DNA of 64,000 bases from Thermomicrobiales bacterium. GTDB lineage: Bacteria; Chloroflexota; Chloroflexia; Thermomicrobiales; UBA6265. The stretch's first letter is position 1. Every line of letters begins with the position of its first letter. Shown piece after piece: positions 8,036 to 15,776 of the stretch. Location: NCBI GenBank assembly GCA_041390825.1, contig JAWKPF010000004.1, positions 124,001 to 188,000 of the forward strand, in the 5' to 3' direction. Made by a program: the position numbers and the translations under genes. Under the pieces are notes generated by a model, which worked only from the letters and a program-made list of their open reading frames with translations, made no database searches and had not been told where the DNA came from.

Positions 8036-8521
8036 ATGCGGAAGCGTGGCTCGGTTCTGGCACTCACGTTACTTTCAGTGCTCATTGTGGTCGTTGCCTG
8101 TGGCCGCGCCAGCGAAGAGGACATCAACAAGGCGCTTGGCATCAAGCCGACCGCCACGTTGAGCGACGAGCAGATCGCCCAGGCAACAGAATCGGCCGAA
8201 GCGGCAGCCTCGGCGATTGCCTCTGGCGCCACTCCTGTCGAATCCGGAATGCCGGTTGGCGATGTCCGCCTCGGACAACAGCAGTTCCAGTTCCAGTGCA
8301 TGCAGTGCCATCAGCCGAGCGGCGCGGGTCAGGGCCCGGCGCTCACCACGGCCGATAGCCCGGCGATCGCGCTGACCGATCAGGAAATCTTCGACATCGT
8401 CCGCACCGGCGAGGGGCATGGCACGCAAGCCGCGGTTTCTGAAGTCCGCGTCAACGACATGCAGCTCGCCAGCATCATCGCCTATATCCGCGACCAGATC
8501 GCCACTGCCGAGGGAAGCTAG
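8036..8521 (+). CDS. Exported lipoprotein c-type cytochrome
   Basis: The 161-residue protein begins with a lipoprotein signal: a hydrophobic stretch ending V-V-A-C at residues 19-22, so Cys22 should be lipid-modified and anchor the protein outside the membrane. A single heme-c motif C-M-Q-C-H follows, with a C-terminal N-D-M-Q whose methionine is a candidate axial ligand. The spacer between anchor and heme domain is rich in Ala and Thr. It is a monoheme cytochrome likely to carry electrons near a terminal oxidase or other membrane complex. The neighbouring copper delivery genes fit that, although no oxidase subunit is in the window. Confidence 0.85.
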   Translation: MRKRGSVLALTLLSVLIVVVACGRASEEDINKALGIKPTATLSDEQIAQATESAEAAASAIASGATPVESGMPVGDVRLGQQQFQFQCMQCHQPSGAGQGPALTTADSPAIALTDQEIFDIVRTGEGHGTQAAVSEVRVNDMQLASIIAYIRDQIATAEGS

Positions 8522-8555
8522 TCCGTAGTCGTCAGTCTCCAGTTGTCAGTACGGT
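8521..8555. repeat. Short 7-bp-period repeat starting in the cytochrome c stop codon
   Basis: From the G of TAG the units are GTCCGTA, GTCGTCA, GTCTCCA, GTTGTCA and the less clear GTACGGT. The same start position, relative to the stop codon, is seen after the two preceding genes. Confidence 0.5.
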
Positions 8556-8677
8556 GGGTTCGGGCACTGGTGACGGGGAGCTGAGCGCAGACGGCTTCGT
8601 ATACTTGCCAGAACGAGCCGGCGACGCCTGAATGCGTTGCCGGATAGGTTGCGCGCGTCGGCAGGCAGGTTCCCGGT

Positions 8678-9712
8678 TTGGTCGTTTTCCCCATCATTGC
8701 GTTCGTCGTCAGTCTCTGCTGCATGGCAGTCATCGGTCGGGACACGCTGCGTCGCCGGCGTCCGGACCGGGTCGTCTGGACGATTGCGTTCGCGATCTTT
8801 GCCATCGCGGCCGGGTCGGAGGTGGTCGGATCGCTTTCGGGATGGACTCCGGCCATCGTGCGGGTCTATTACCTGACCGGCGCGGTGCTGGTGGTCGGGT
8901 TTCTGGCGCTGGGTGAGCTCTATCTGCTGGCCGGAAACAGGATCGCCAAGTTCGCTCCGGGGGCGGCCCTGCTCGTGACTGCGCTGGCGGCGACATTGGT
9001 GATCGATGCGCCGATCGATGAATCCATGCTGGCCGAGCATGGCTGGGAAGCACTGGAGCAAAGCGCCGGGCTGACCGCCATCACCATGCTGCTGAACATC
9101 GGCGGCAGTGTCGTGCTCATTGGCGGGGCGCTCTGGTCGGCCTGGAAGTTCAGGAAGCTCGGCACGCAGCGCCGCCGCATGATCGGGTGCATTCTCATCG
9201 CGCTTGGCACCTTCGCGGTGGCCATGGGGGGCAGTCTCACCCGGCTTGGGCAGCGCGAGTATCTCTACATCGCCATGTCGATCGGTATCGTGATCATCTT
9301 TTTCGGTGTGTTGGAAACGCGCCGCTCCGATCAGGATCCGAGCGGTCTGCGCGCTCTGCTGGGGCTCAACCGGTCCGGCGCCGAACGGGGCAAGATCGTG
9401 CCGTTGCAGCCAGCGGGGGTTGCGCGAAACACACGCGGCAATGACGCGCAAGCGCTCGACTATGTGGTGGAGCGATTGCTGCCGCTGGACGATGCCGCCA
9501 TCGATCTCGATTGCCGGGGATGGAGCGTAACGCGCCGAAAGCTGGATATGCTCGACCGCGCGCAGGCGCAACAGGTGTGGAACCTGCGGACCCGGCTCGA
9601 CCCCGCTTCGCAGCATCGCCTGGACGCGATGACGCCCGCCGCGCGGCTGCAACTGGCGGAACTCTATTTCGACGTCTTCTGCTCGTCCGCCAGTATGGAC
9701 ACGGCGGTCTGA
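8678..9712 (+). CDS. Seven-helix membrane protein of unknown function
   Basis: A 344-residue protein that I cannot name. About seven hydrophobic helices fill residues 1-210: one at the start, one near W-T-I-A-F-A-I-F, a pair around residues 65-110, and three more to about 210. A soluble C-terminal domain of about 130 residues follows, with several Arg/Leu/Asp-rich helices. The chosen start is a TTG, with no strong ribosome site, so the N-terminus may be slightly different. It is followed 43 bases later by a His-rich exported protein in the same direction, suggesting co-transcription. Confidence 0.6.
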   Translation: MVVFPIIAFVVSLCCMAVIGRDTLRRRRPDRVVWTIAFAIFAIAAGSEVVGSLSGWTPAIVRVYYLTGAVLVVGFLALGELYLLAGNRIAKFAPGAALLVTALAATLVIDAPIDESMLAEHGWEALEQSAGLTAITMLLNIGGSVVLIGGALWSAWKFRKLGTQRRRMIGCILIALGTFAVAMGGSLTRLGQREYLYIAMSIGIVIIFFGVLETRRSDQDPSGLRALLGLNRSGAERGKIVPLQPAGVARNTRGNDAQALDYVVERLLPLDDAAIDLDCRGWSVTRRKLDMLDRAQAQQVWNLRTRLDPASQHRLDAMTPAARLQLAELYFDVFCSSASMDTAV

Positions 9713-9755
9713 GCGATGGGGTGCGGGCTGCCAGCGGTGCGAGGACGTCCCTGAG

Positions 9756-10202
9756 ATGGCAGGGGTCTTCCAGCATCCGCTCACGCTGATCGTCCTTGCC
9801 CTCTCGCTGGTCGGCACACCGATTTCCTATCGAGGCGGCGCCTCCGACGCGCATGCGCATATGTTCGTGGAGTTCATGCTGGATGCCGCCAACGGGTCGT
9901 TCGGTCATCACCATGGTTCCGCGCAGGCGGAGTCGGATGCGGATGGGCACGACCATGGCCACGACCACGCCAGCGATGTTGCCGACGCCGAGGAACGGAC
10001 GCCAACCGGCCAAGAGGCTGTCGTGGCGGATGCGTTTGGCCCTTCCTTCTCCGCGTTCGTCATTGGCGATGTTGGGCAGCTTGCGTCCGTTCTCCCATTG
10101 CGCGATCCCCCTCCGATCGTGAGGCGCGCGTTCGCCGTTTCCCCGTTCGGCAGCTTTCCGACCGGGCTGACGAGCGCCCCTGCCGCCCCGCCTCCCCGAT
10201 AG
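9756..10202 (+). CDS. His-rich exported protein, possible metal binder
   Basis: The family is not recognised. The 148-residue product starts with a hydrophobic segment (residues 6-22) and contains two His-rich stretches, F-G-H-H-H-G and G-H-D-H-G-H-D-H, separated by Asp and Ala. The C-terminus ends in a run of Ala and Pro (A-A-P-P-P-R). This His/Asp composition is common in proteins that bind copper, zinc or nickel. A second protein with the same plan (hydrophobic start, His-rich middle, P-P-P tail) is encoded at 17185-17670 on the other strand, on the far side of the copper genes. Confidence 0.55.
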   Translation: MAGVFQHPLTLIVLALSLVGTPISYRGGASDAHAHMFVEFMLDAANGSFGHHHGSAQAESDADGHDHGHDHASDVADAEERTPTGQEAVVADAFGPSFSAFVIGDVGQLASVLPLRDPPPIVRRAFAVSPFGSFPTGLTSAPAAPPPR

Positions 10203-10314
10203 TCGTTCCTGTCCGCAGCGCGGGAACGCTGCCACTGCAATCGACTCACCGACTCGCAGCATCGTTGCCCTGCCCATCCCGGGGAGGGTTGGTTCACACC
10301 AATGGAGACCTCAC

Positions 10315-10806
10315 ATGAATCGACGTTCATTCCTGCGTTCTGGCGCCCTGTTGCTCACCGCCGGCGCTCTCCTGGCTGGCAATGGTCTCGTCTCGGCGCA
10401 CGAGCACCGCGAGGTTGGCGGCTATACCTTCGTCGTTGGCTTTCTGAACGAACCCGCCGTGCAAGGCGAAGTCAACGCCGTCAGCGTGCGCATCACCAAG
10501 GCCGCCCCGGCCGACGCCACTCCGGCCGCTGGCGAGGATGAGGTTGCCGAAGTCCCAGTGGAAGGGCTGGAGCTGACCGTGGAGGTGATCCTTGGCGATC
10601 AGAAGGTGTCTTTGCCAATGGAGCCAAAGTGGGGCGATCCGGGCCACTATGTCGCCTATCTGATTCCCACCCAGCCGGGCGACTATTCGTTCCATGTGAC
10701 CGGTGAGATCGAAGGGACGGCGATCGACGAAACCTTCACTGCCGGACCGGAAACCTTCTCGTCGGTCACCCCGCGCGAGGAGCTCGAATTCCCGGCCGCG
10801 TCCTAG
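10315..10806 (+). CDS. Exported beta-sandwich-like protein linked to copper genes
   Basis: A 163-residue protein with an N-terminal R-R-S-F-L-R-S-G signal of Tat type and a cleavage region near V-S-A-H. The mature part begins H-E-H and continues as alternating beta-strand-like segments (V-N-A-V-S-V-R-I-T, L-E-L-T-V-E-V-I-L, G-D-Y-S-F-H-V-T-G). The layout resembles small immunoglobulin-like domains of the YtkA/FixH type that occur beside CopC/CopD genes; this is inference from pattern. It is immediately upstream of a CopC gene in the same direction, so a role in copper handling outside the cell is likely. An N-terminal His after processing could be a metal ligand. Confidence 0.55.
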   Translation: MNRRSFLRSGALLLTAGALLAGNGLVSAHEHREVGGYTFVVGFLNEPAVQGEVNAVSVRITKAAPADATPAAGEDEVAEVPVEGLELTVEVILGDQKVSLPMEPKWGDPGHYVAYLIPTQPGDYSFHVTGEIEGTAIDETFTAGPETFSSVTPREELEFPAAS

Positions 10807-10864
10807 CGGCTACCATCAACGGAGACCGGGGGTCGCGTGCCCCGGTCTCCCGCGAGGAGATCGA

Positions 10865-11491
10865 ATGTATCGAAATGCCGCTTGGCTTCGCTGGTTCGGC
10901 ACGCTGGTCTGTGTGCTGGCTGTTCTCGGACTGGCGCAACCCGAACAAGCGCTGGCGCACGCTGTGCCGGAACGCGCCAATCCGCCAATGAACTCAGCGG
11001 TGCCGGTGATGCCCAGCACGGTCGAGATCTGGTTCTCCGAGGACGTGAGCGCGGAGGGCGTCTCACTGACCGTCCTGAAGCTGGACGGCACGCAGGTCGA
11101 TCGGGGGAACGCCGCGCTCGATCTGACGGATCCCACGCGCACGCGGGTGACGGTCGGTGTGCATCCCGGGTTGGACAACGGCGAGTATCTGGTGCAGTGG
11201 ACCGTGGTTTCGGCAGTCGATGGCGACAGCACCAGCGGAAGCTACCAGTTCATCGTCGACCCGGCCGCCTCACCTGTGGCGCTTCCCCAGGTGGCCACCC
11301 AGCAAGCGCCTGCTCAGTTGCCAGTGATCGATGCCGAGGGCAATCCGGTCCCGCAGGACGACAACCGGTTGCTCTACGGTATCGCCGCGGCCGTCACGGG
11401 CGCGGCGTTTCTCGGGTTGCTGGCGTTCTGGTTCTTCCGGCGCCCCTCCCGCGGGCGGCGCTGGAGCGACCGGCCGGTCGATCGCCTATGA
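10865..11491 (+). CDS. CopC-domain protein with C-terminal membrane anchor
   Basis: The ATG at 10865 follows GAGGAG. The 208-residue product has a signal peptide ending A-L-A, so mature His32 is the candidate first Cu(II) ligand of CopC. The beta-sandwich domain spans about residues 32-135, with V-E-I-W-F-S-E-D, and a membrane helix lies near 175-192, followed by an Arg-rich tail. Classical CopC proteins use a D-x-H pair as further Cu(II) ligands; here the matching positions read Asp119-Gly-Asp121, so the histidine is replaced. It overlaps the next gene by four bases (ATGA). It probably binds or delivers copper at the outer face of the membrane, with an altered site. Confidence 0.82.
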   Translation: MYRNAAWLRWFGTLVCVLAVLGLAQPEQALAHAVPERANPPMNSAVPVMPSTVEIWFSEDVSAEGVSLTVLKLDGTQVDRGNAALDLTDPTRTRVTVGVHPGLDNGEYLVQWTVVSAVDGDSTSGSYQFIVDPAASPVALPQVATQQAPAQLPVIDAEGNPVPQDDNRLLYGIAAAVTGAAFLGLLAFWFFRRPSRGRRWSDRPVDRL

Positions 11492-13773
11492 GCCGCGCAA
11501 TCGATTTCTCTGCGGCGACGGCTCGCCATGAGTGGCGCCGCCACGGAGCGGGGCTGTTCCTGCTGCTCGTGCTGCTGGCCGCGTTGCTGCCGGTGGAAAC
11601 GTCGGCGCATGCCGCGTTCGATCGGAGCGATCCCCAGCCGAACACCATTCTGGCCGAGTCACCGGCGGAGATCCGCATCTGGTTCACCGAACCGCTGGAA
11701 GCGGGCTACAACGAGGTGCGGGTCTTCGACCAGACTGGGCACGAGATTCCCAATCTGACGGTCGGGCCGGGTGACGGCGAGAAGTCGCTGGTTGCCACGT
11801 TGCCAGAACCATTGGTGAACGGCACTTATACCGTCGTCTGGCGGAACCTCTCCACGGCCGACGGCCACCCCGCGCAGGGGTATTTCACCTTCACCGTGGG
11901 CACCCAGGCCGATGTCGCCTCGGTCACCATGCCCGTCATGGACGATTCCGCCGGCGCTCCGCTCTGGTTGCAATCGGCCGCGCGCTGGCTGGTGCTGCTG
12001 GCGCTGGCGGCAGCGATTGCGGTTTGGCCGGTCTGGTTGCTGGTGCTCTGGCCAGCCACCCGGCATGACGGCGCGCTCACCGCGGAACTCGCCCAACGCG
12101 CCCAGACGTTGGGAACCGGCGCAGTGATCGGCGCGTTGCTGGCCAATCTGCTGGCGCTCGGTGTGCAAGCGACCAATCTGGACGGCGGATCGTTGCTTTC
12201 CCGGATCGGCGAGACCGTTTCCGATACCCGGTACGGCCGACTCTGGCTGGCGCGGGTCGGACTCTTGCTATTGATGGGCGTCGCGCTCCGATTTCTTCCC
12301 TGGCGCGATCCGATTCGACAATGGCCATCGACGGCGATCGGGCTGGTCATTGCGGCCCTCTTGCCGTTGCCGGTCAGCATGAACGCTCACGCGGCCGCGC
12401 TGGATGCAGGGCGCACCACTGCCATCGTCTTCGACTACGCGCACACTCTGAGCGCGTCGGTCTGGTTCGGCGGGTTGATCCTGCTGGGCGGGGTGCTGAT
12501 CCGCGCATTGCGCGGCCAGATCGATCGCCGCGCGGTGTTGGCTCAGGCGCTGCCGCGGTTCTCCGCTATGGCGCTGGTCTGCTGGGGATTGCTGGCGATC
12601 ACCGGTCTCTACGCCTGGTGGCTCCAGGTGGGAAGCTGGGCGGCTCTGCGGGAGACGCAGTACGGCCAGTCGCTGCTGTTCAAACTGATTCTGGTGGGGA
12701 TCGTCTTCCTGATCGCTGGTCTGAATCTGTTGGTCATCACCCGCAAACTGGCGCGGGTCGATGCCATGGCGCAACCGCGCTGGTTCGGGCGCCTCGGGTA
12801 TGCGGTGCTGGCCGAACTGGTGTTGACCACGCTCCTCCTGCTGGCGGTCGGCCGGATGACCAGTCTGCAACCGGCGCGCGATGTGCTGGCGGCCGAGCAA
12901 TCCGGCCAGACGGTGCAATTCGATCTCGAGGGGCGCGATGTCACCCTGCAGATCGCGCCCGCCGCAGCCGGCCCGAATCACTTTCTGGTCACCATTCCGG
13001 GCGATCCGGCGCCGGATGGCACGGAGGCGCTCATCCGCTTCACCTATACCGGTGAGGATTTTGGCGTCAAGGAGGTCGAACTCGACCGTTCCGGACCAGC
13101 CACCTACGAAACCCATGGCAGCGAAATGGGCATTGCTGGCGAATGGGAACTCGAGCTCATCGTGCGGGAAATTGGGGAGTTCTCGTGGAGTGACACGCAG
13201 GTCATTTCCATTGGCGCCACCGGATCGGCTGCGCCGACACCGCCATGGCGTTTCGGCACTGGGGGCGCGATCGGGCTGCTGTTGCTTGGGATCGCGCTGG
13301 TCGGGTTCGTGGTCGCCTGGAGAGCTGGACGATCCCGCTTCCGCATGGAGAGCGCGGGACTGGCCGCTATTGCGACCGTGCTGGGGTTGATGCTCATGGC
13401 GCAGGCGCGCATCCAGCCAACGGTGGGATTCGATCCGGGGCTGACCAATCCCGTTGCCGCGACGAGTGGTTCGGTCACCCTGGGGCAGGAGCTCTATACG
13501 GCCAACTGTCTGGCCTGTCATGGCGCGGCTGGAGAAGGAGACGGTCCGGGAGGGGAAAACATGTTCCCGAAACCGGCCGATTTCACCGCCGCGCACACCA
13601 AGGTGCATCCAGACGGTCAGCTCTATGACTGGATCAAGAATGGCAAGGACGGCACCGAGATGCCGGCCTTCCCCCAGTTGACCGATGAGCAGATCTGGAA
13701 CCTGATCAATTACCTCCAGGTCGAGTTCCAGGGGAAACCGATGGTCGAGGGAACACCGACCCCGGTGGAGTAG
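11488..13773 (+). CDS. CopC-CopD-cytochrome c fusion protein
   Basis: This 761-residue protein joins three modules. After a signal peptide ending T-S-A, mature His41 and the Asp125-Gly-His127 pair give the intact ligand set of a CopC Cu(II) site. A CopD-like membrane domain of about eight helices follows, then a soluble beta domain with another helix near V-A-W-R-A-G. The C-terminus carries a c-type heme motif C-L-A-C-H at 674-678 and M-P-A-F-P as the likely axial methionine region. CopD family proteins move copper through the membrane. The attached heme suggests redox coupling, which is inference. It is translationally coupled to the CopC gene upstream. Confidence 0.85.
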   Translation: MSRAIDFSAATARHEWRRHGAGLFLLLVLLAALLPVETSAHAAFDRSDPQPNTILAESPAEIRIWFTEPLEAGYNEVRVFDQTGHEIPNLTVGPGDGEKSLVATLPEPLVNGTYTVVWRNLSTADGHPAQGYFTFTVGTQADVASVTMPVMDDSAGAPLWLQSAARWLVLLALAAAIAVWPVWLLVLWPATRHDGALTAELAQRAQTLGTGAVIGALLANLLALGVQATNLDGGSLLSRIGETVSDTRYGRLWLARVGLLLLMGVALRFLPWRDPIRQWPSTAIGLVIAALLPLPVSMNAHAAALDAGRTTAIVFDYAHTLSASVWFGGLILLGGVLIRALRGQIDRRAVLAQALPRFSAMALVCWGLLAITGLYAWWLQVGSWAALRETQYGQSLLFKLILVGIVFLIAGLNLLVITRKLARVDAMAQPRWFGRLGYAVLAELVLTTLLLLAVGRMTSLQPARDVLAAEQSGQTVQFDLEGRDVTLQIAPAAAGPNHFLVTIPGDPAPDGTEALIRFTYTGEDFGVKEVELDRSGPATYETHGSEMGIAGEWELELIVREIGEFSWSDTQVISIGATGSAAPTPPWRFGTGGAIGLLLLGIALVGFVVAWRAGRSRFRMESAGLAAIATVLGLMLMAQARIQPTVGFDPGLTNPVAATSGSVTLGQELYTANCLACHGAAGEGDGPGGENMFPKPADFTAAHTKVHPDGQLYDWIKNGKDGTEMPAFPQLTDEQIWNLINYLQVEFQGKPMVEGTPTPVE

Positions 13774-13854
13774 TTCCCTGTTCCGGAGCCTTCATGACGG
13801 TCGTTGCCGTTCGATCCATGCGTCGTCGCGGGCCGCAGTGCCTGTCAGGGGTGT

Positions 13855-13949
13855 CCAAGAGCAGGCACAGAGGCCTGCGGCTACGCGGGGATGGGCGGGT
13901 GGTTGGCATGTACCTCCAAGAGCAGGCACAGAGGCCTGCGGCTACGCGG
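13855..13949. repeat. Two direct copies of a 34-bp GC-rich repeat
   Basis: Positions 13855-13888 and 13916-13949 are identical 34-base copies beginning CCAAGAGCAGGCACAG and ending CTACGCGG. Inside each copy the GCAGGC...GCCTGC segments form a short inverted repeat. They sit between convergent genes, and the second copy reaches into the last codons of the cupredoxin-like gene on the minus strand. Confidence 0.85.
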
Positions 13950-14433
13950 CCACCACGGTTCCCGATTCGTCCAGCACCCAGACGGTGATCGATTCCGCAG
14001 GGTCGACGGTGCAGGCGATATCGAATTTCCCCGGGTTCGGGAACCGCTGGGTGTAGGTTTGCCCTGGGAGCACGACGAACGGTCCGGCCCGTAGCGGCAC
14101 CGAATCCTCATTGGTGACCGAGATCGCGGCTTCGTCGCCCGGTTGGAAGGTGATCTCCGTTGGCAGGGTGATGGCGGACTTCATGGTGTCGTTGTTCACT
14201 GCCGCGCCCGCGCCCTTTGGGATGACGAACGAGAGCCCGACCGGCTCATCGCCGCCGTTCCAGCGGTCGCTGAAGAGCGCCGCCACCAGGAGCGCCAATC
14301 CGCCGCCACCTACGACAACCGTGGTCAGGAGCTGCCGCCGCGACATTTTCTTGTCCGGGTTGGCGACCGGGGTGTTCTCGGTCGCGTCGTCTGTCGTCGT
14401 TGCTGATTCGTCGATCTCGTTGTGCGTATCCAT
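13942..14433 (-). CDS. Membrane-anchored cupredoxin-like protein lacking clear copper ligands
   Basis: The 163-residue protein has an acidic N-terminus, an S-R-R-Q-L-L Tat-like segment followed by a hydrophobic helix (about residues 37-54), then an external domain. The block V-T-N-E-D-S-V-P-L-R-A-G-P-F-V-V-L-P-G-Q-T followed by F-P-N-P-G-K-F-D-I-A-C has the spacing of a cupredoxin fold, in which the asparagine would normally be followed by a histidine ligand. That histidine and the second one are missing; one cysteine remains. It is the last gene of a four-gene minus-strand copper operon. It may have a structural or protein-binding role. The repeat at its 3' end may have changed its last residues. 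Confidence 0.55.
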   Translation of the reverse strand: MDTHNEIDESATTTDDATENTPVANPDKKMSRRQLLTTVVVGGGGLALLVAALFSDRWNGGDEPVGLSFVIPKGAGAAVNNDTMKSAITLPTEITFQPGDEAAISVTNEDSVPLRAGPFVVLPGQTYTQRFPNPGKFDIACTVDPAESITVWVLDESGTVVAA

Positions 14434-14507
14434 GTGTCACTACTCCCCGGCCCTGTGCCCGTCGTGTCGCCAGGTGCGGCGGCACGACGGGCAACTCGCT
14501 GGTTCGA

Positions 14508-15098
14508 CTACATCGTGGGCGAAGCTGCTGGCGAGGCTGCCGGAGTGGCATCCATCGCCATGGCCGGAGCGGGCCGCGACCAGACGCCCGAGATGGTCAG
14601 GTCACCAGCTTCGGTCGAAACGATCGCATCGCCCTCGGGCGCCGCGCTCTGCACAGTCACCGGCACGACGACCTCGCCGGCGCGCTCGAAGGTGAGCGTC
14701 AGGTCGAAGGTGTCGCCCGCGTTCAGATCGTGCTTCAGGCCGATGAGCATGATGTGGAATCCGCCTGGTTCGAGAGCAACGGTTTCACCGGCGGGAATCT
14801 CGAGCCCATCGGTGAGCGGACGCATTTCCATGACGCCGTTGTTGTCGGCAATTTCATGAATCTCGACCACAGCCGACACGTCGGCTGCCGCGGCGATCAG
14901 GCGGTCGGCTTCGGAGCCGCCATTCTCGACGTGGAAATAGGCTGCCCCCGTGCCGCCCATGGCGTGACCGGACATTCCGCCGGCCATGGGGGATGCCTCG
15001 GGAGTCGCGTCGTCATGCGCGGCGGCGATGCCGCCGAAACCAATCAATCCAATTGCCAGAGCCGCCAGGGCCAGCATGCGCAGTGCAATTCGGTTCAT
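14508..15098 (-). CDS. PCu(A)C-type copper chaperone
   Basis: A 196-residue exported protein with a signal peptide, then a Met/His-rich linker (M-A-G-G-M-S-G-H-A-M). It carries the PCu(A)C Cu(I) site: His81, Met92, His115 and Met117, matching H-x10-M-x22-H-x-M. The family delivers Cu(I) to the CuA or CuB site of cytochrome oxidase outside the membrane, often together with SCO proteins, and an SCO gene lies directly upstream here. A strong AAGGAG site precedes the ATG. The C-terminus ends in the D-A-T-P-A-A-S-P motif that elsewhere in this window follows signal peptides, which is unusual at this end. Confidence 0.9.
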   Translation of the reverse strand: MNRIALRMLALAALAIGLIGFGGIAAAHDDATPEASPMAGGMSGHAMGGTGAAYFHVENGGSEADRLIAAAADVSAVVEIHEIADNNGVMEMRPLTDGLEIPAGETVALEPGGFHIMLIGLKHDLNAGDTFDLTLTFERAGEVVVPVTVQSAAPEGDAIVSTEAGDLTISGVWSRPAPAMAMDATPAASPAASPTM

Positions 15099-15131
15099 TT
15101 CTTTGCTCCTTTTTTCGGTTTCTGTGACGAG

Positions 15132-15755
15132 TTATTCGGAAATCAGGTGTTGCACGTCTTCCGTGATCATCGCGGGGTCGGTGCCGTAGGGATAGGTCAG
15201 CCGGAGCTTGCCCTCCTTGTCGATGACGTAGATCAGGGCGGTGTGATCGATCAGATAGCCGGTCGAGGAGTTGGGATACTCGACCCGCTTGATCGTGACG
15301 CCGTAGTCCTTCAGGAACTGCTCGGTCTGCGCGTCGTCGCCACGCAATCCAATGAAGTCCGGATCGAAGAAGTTCAGGTACTCCTGCATGCGGGCTTGCG
15401 TGTCGCGCTCGGGATCGAACGTGACCATGATGAATTCGACTTCATCGGCTTCGTCGCCCAGGTCTTCCTTCACGATGGCGAAGTCGTTCAGCGTGGTTGG
15501 GCAGAGATCGGGGCAGGTGGTGTAGCCGAAGTAGATCAGCGCGACCTTTCCCTCTTCTTGCGCCAGCGAGTACGGCTCGCCATGCTGGTCGGTTAGCGCC
15601 AGGTCCGGGGCAGTGGCCGCGGGACTGATCTCGCCACCGTTGAACTCGTACGCCTCGGTGCGGTTCGTGGCCCAATAGATGACGCCCCCGGCAATGAGCA
15701 CCAATAGGGCAAGCACTCCGAGGAGTTGGTAGCGGCGGTTGGACGATGTCGTCAT
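15132..15755 (-). CDS. SCO1/SenC family copper-delivery protein
   Basis: A 207-residue protein with an N-terminal membrane helix (about residues 11-28) and a thioredoxin-like external domain. The copper-binding C-P-D-L-C-P motif is at residues 81-86, and His171 in I-D-H-T supplies the third ligand. SCO proteins reduce or metallate the CuA centre of cytochrome c oxidase. It lies 21 bases after the thioredoxin-CcdA gene and 33 bases before the PCu(A)C gene, so the three should be co-transcribed. A GGAGGAG ribosome site supports the ATG. No oxidase subunit gene is in the window. Confidence 0.92.
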   Translation of the reverse strand: MTTSSNRRYQLLGVLALLVLIAGGVIYWATNRTEAYEFNGGEISPAATAPDLALTDQHGEPYSLAQEEGKVALIYFGYTTCPDLCPTTLNDFAIVKEDLGDEADEVEFIMVTFDPERDTQARMQEYLNFFDPDFIGLRGDDAQTEQFLKDYGVTIKRVEYPNSSTGYLIDHTALIYVIDKEGKLRLTYPYGTDPAMITEDVQHLISE

Positions 15756-15776
15756 GGTGGTTCTCCTCCGGGCGCC

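Noticed and set aside
13774..13941. CRISPR-like appearance of the two 34-bp repeats
   Set aside because: Only two copies with one 27-base spacer, the repeat sequence is GC-rich with an internal palindrome, and no cas gene is present.
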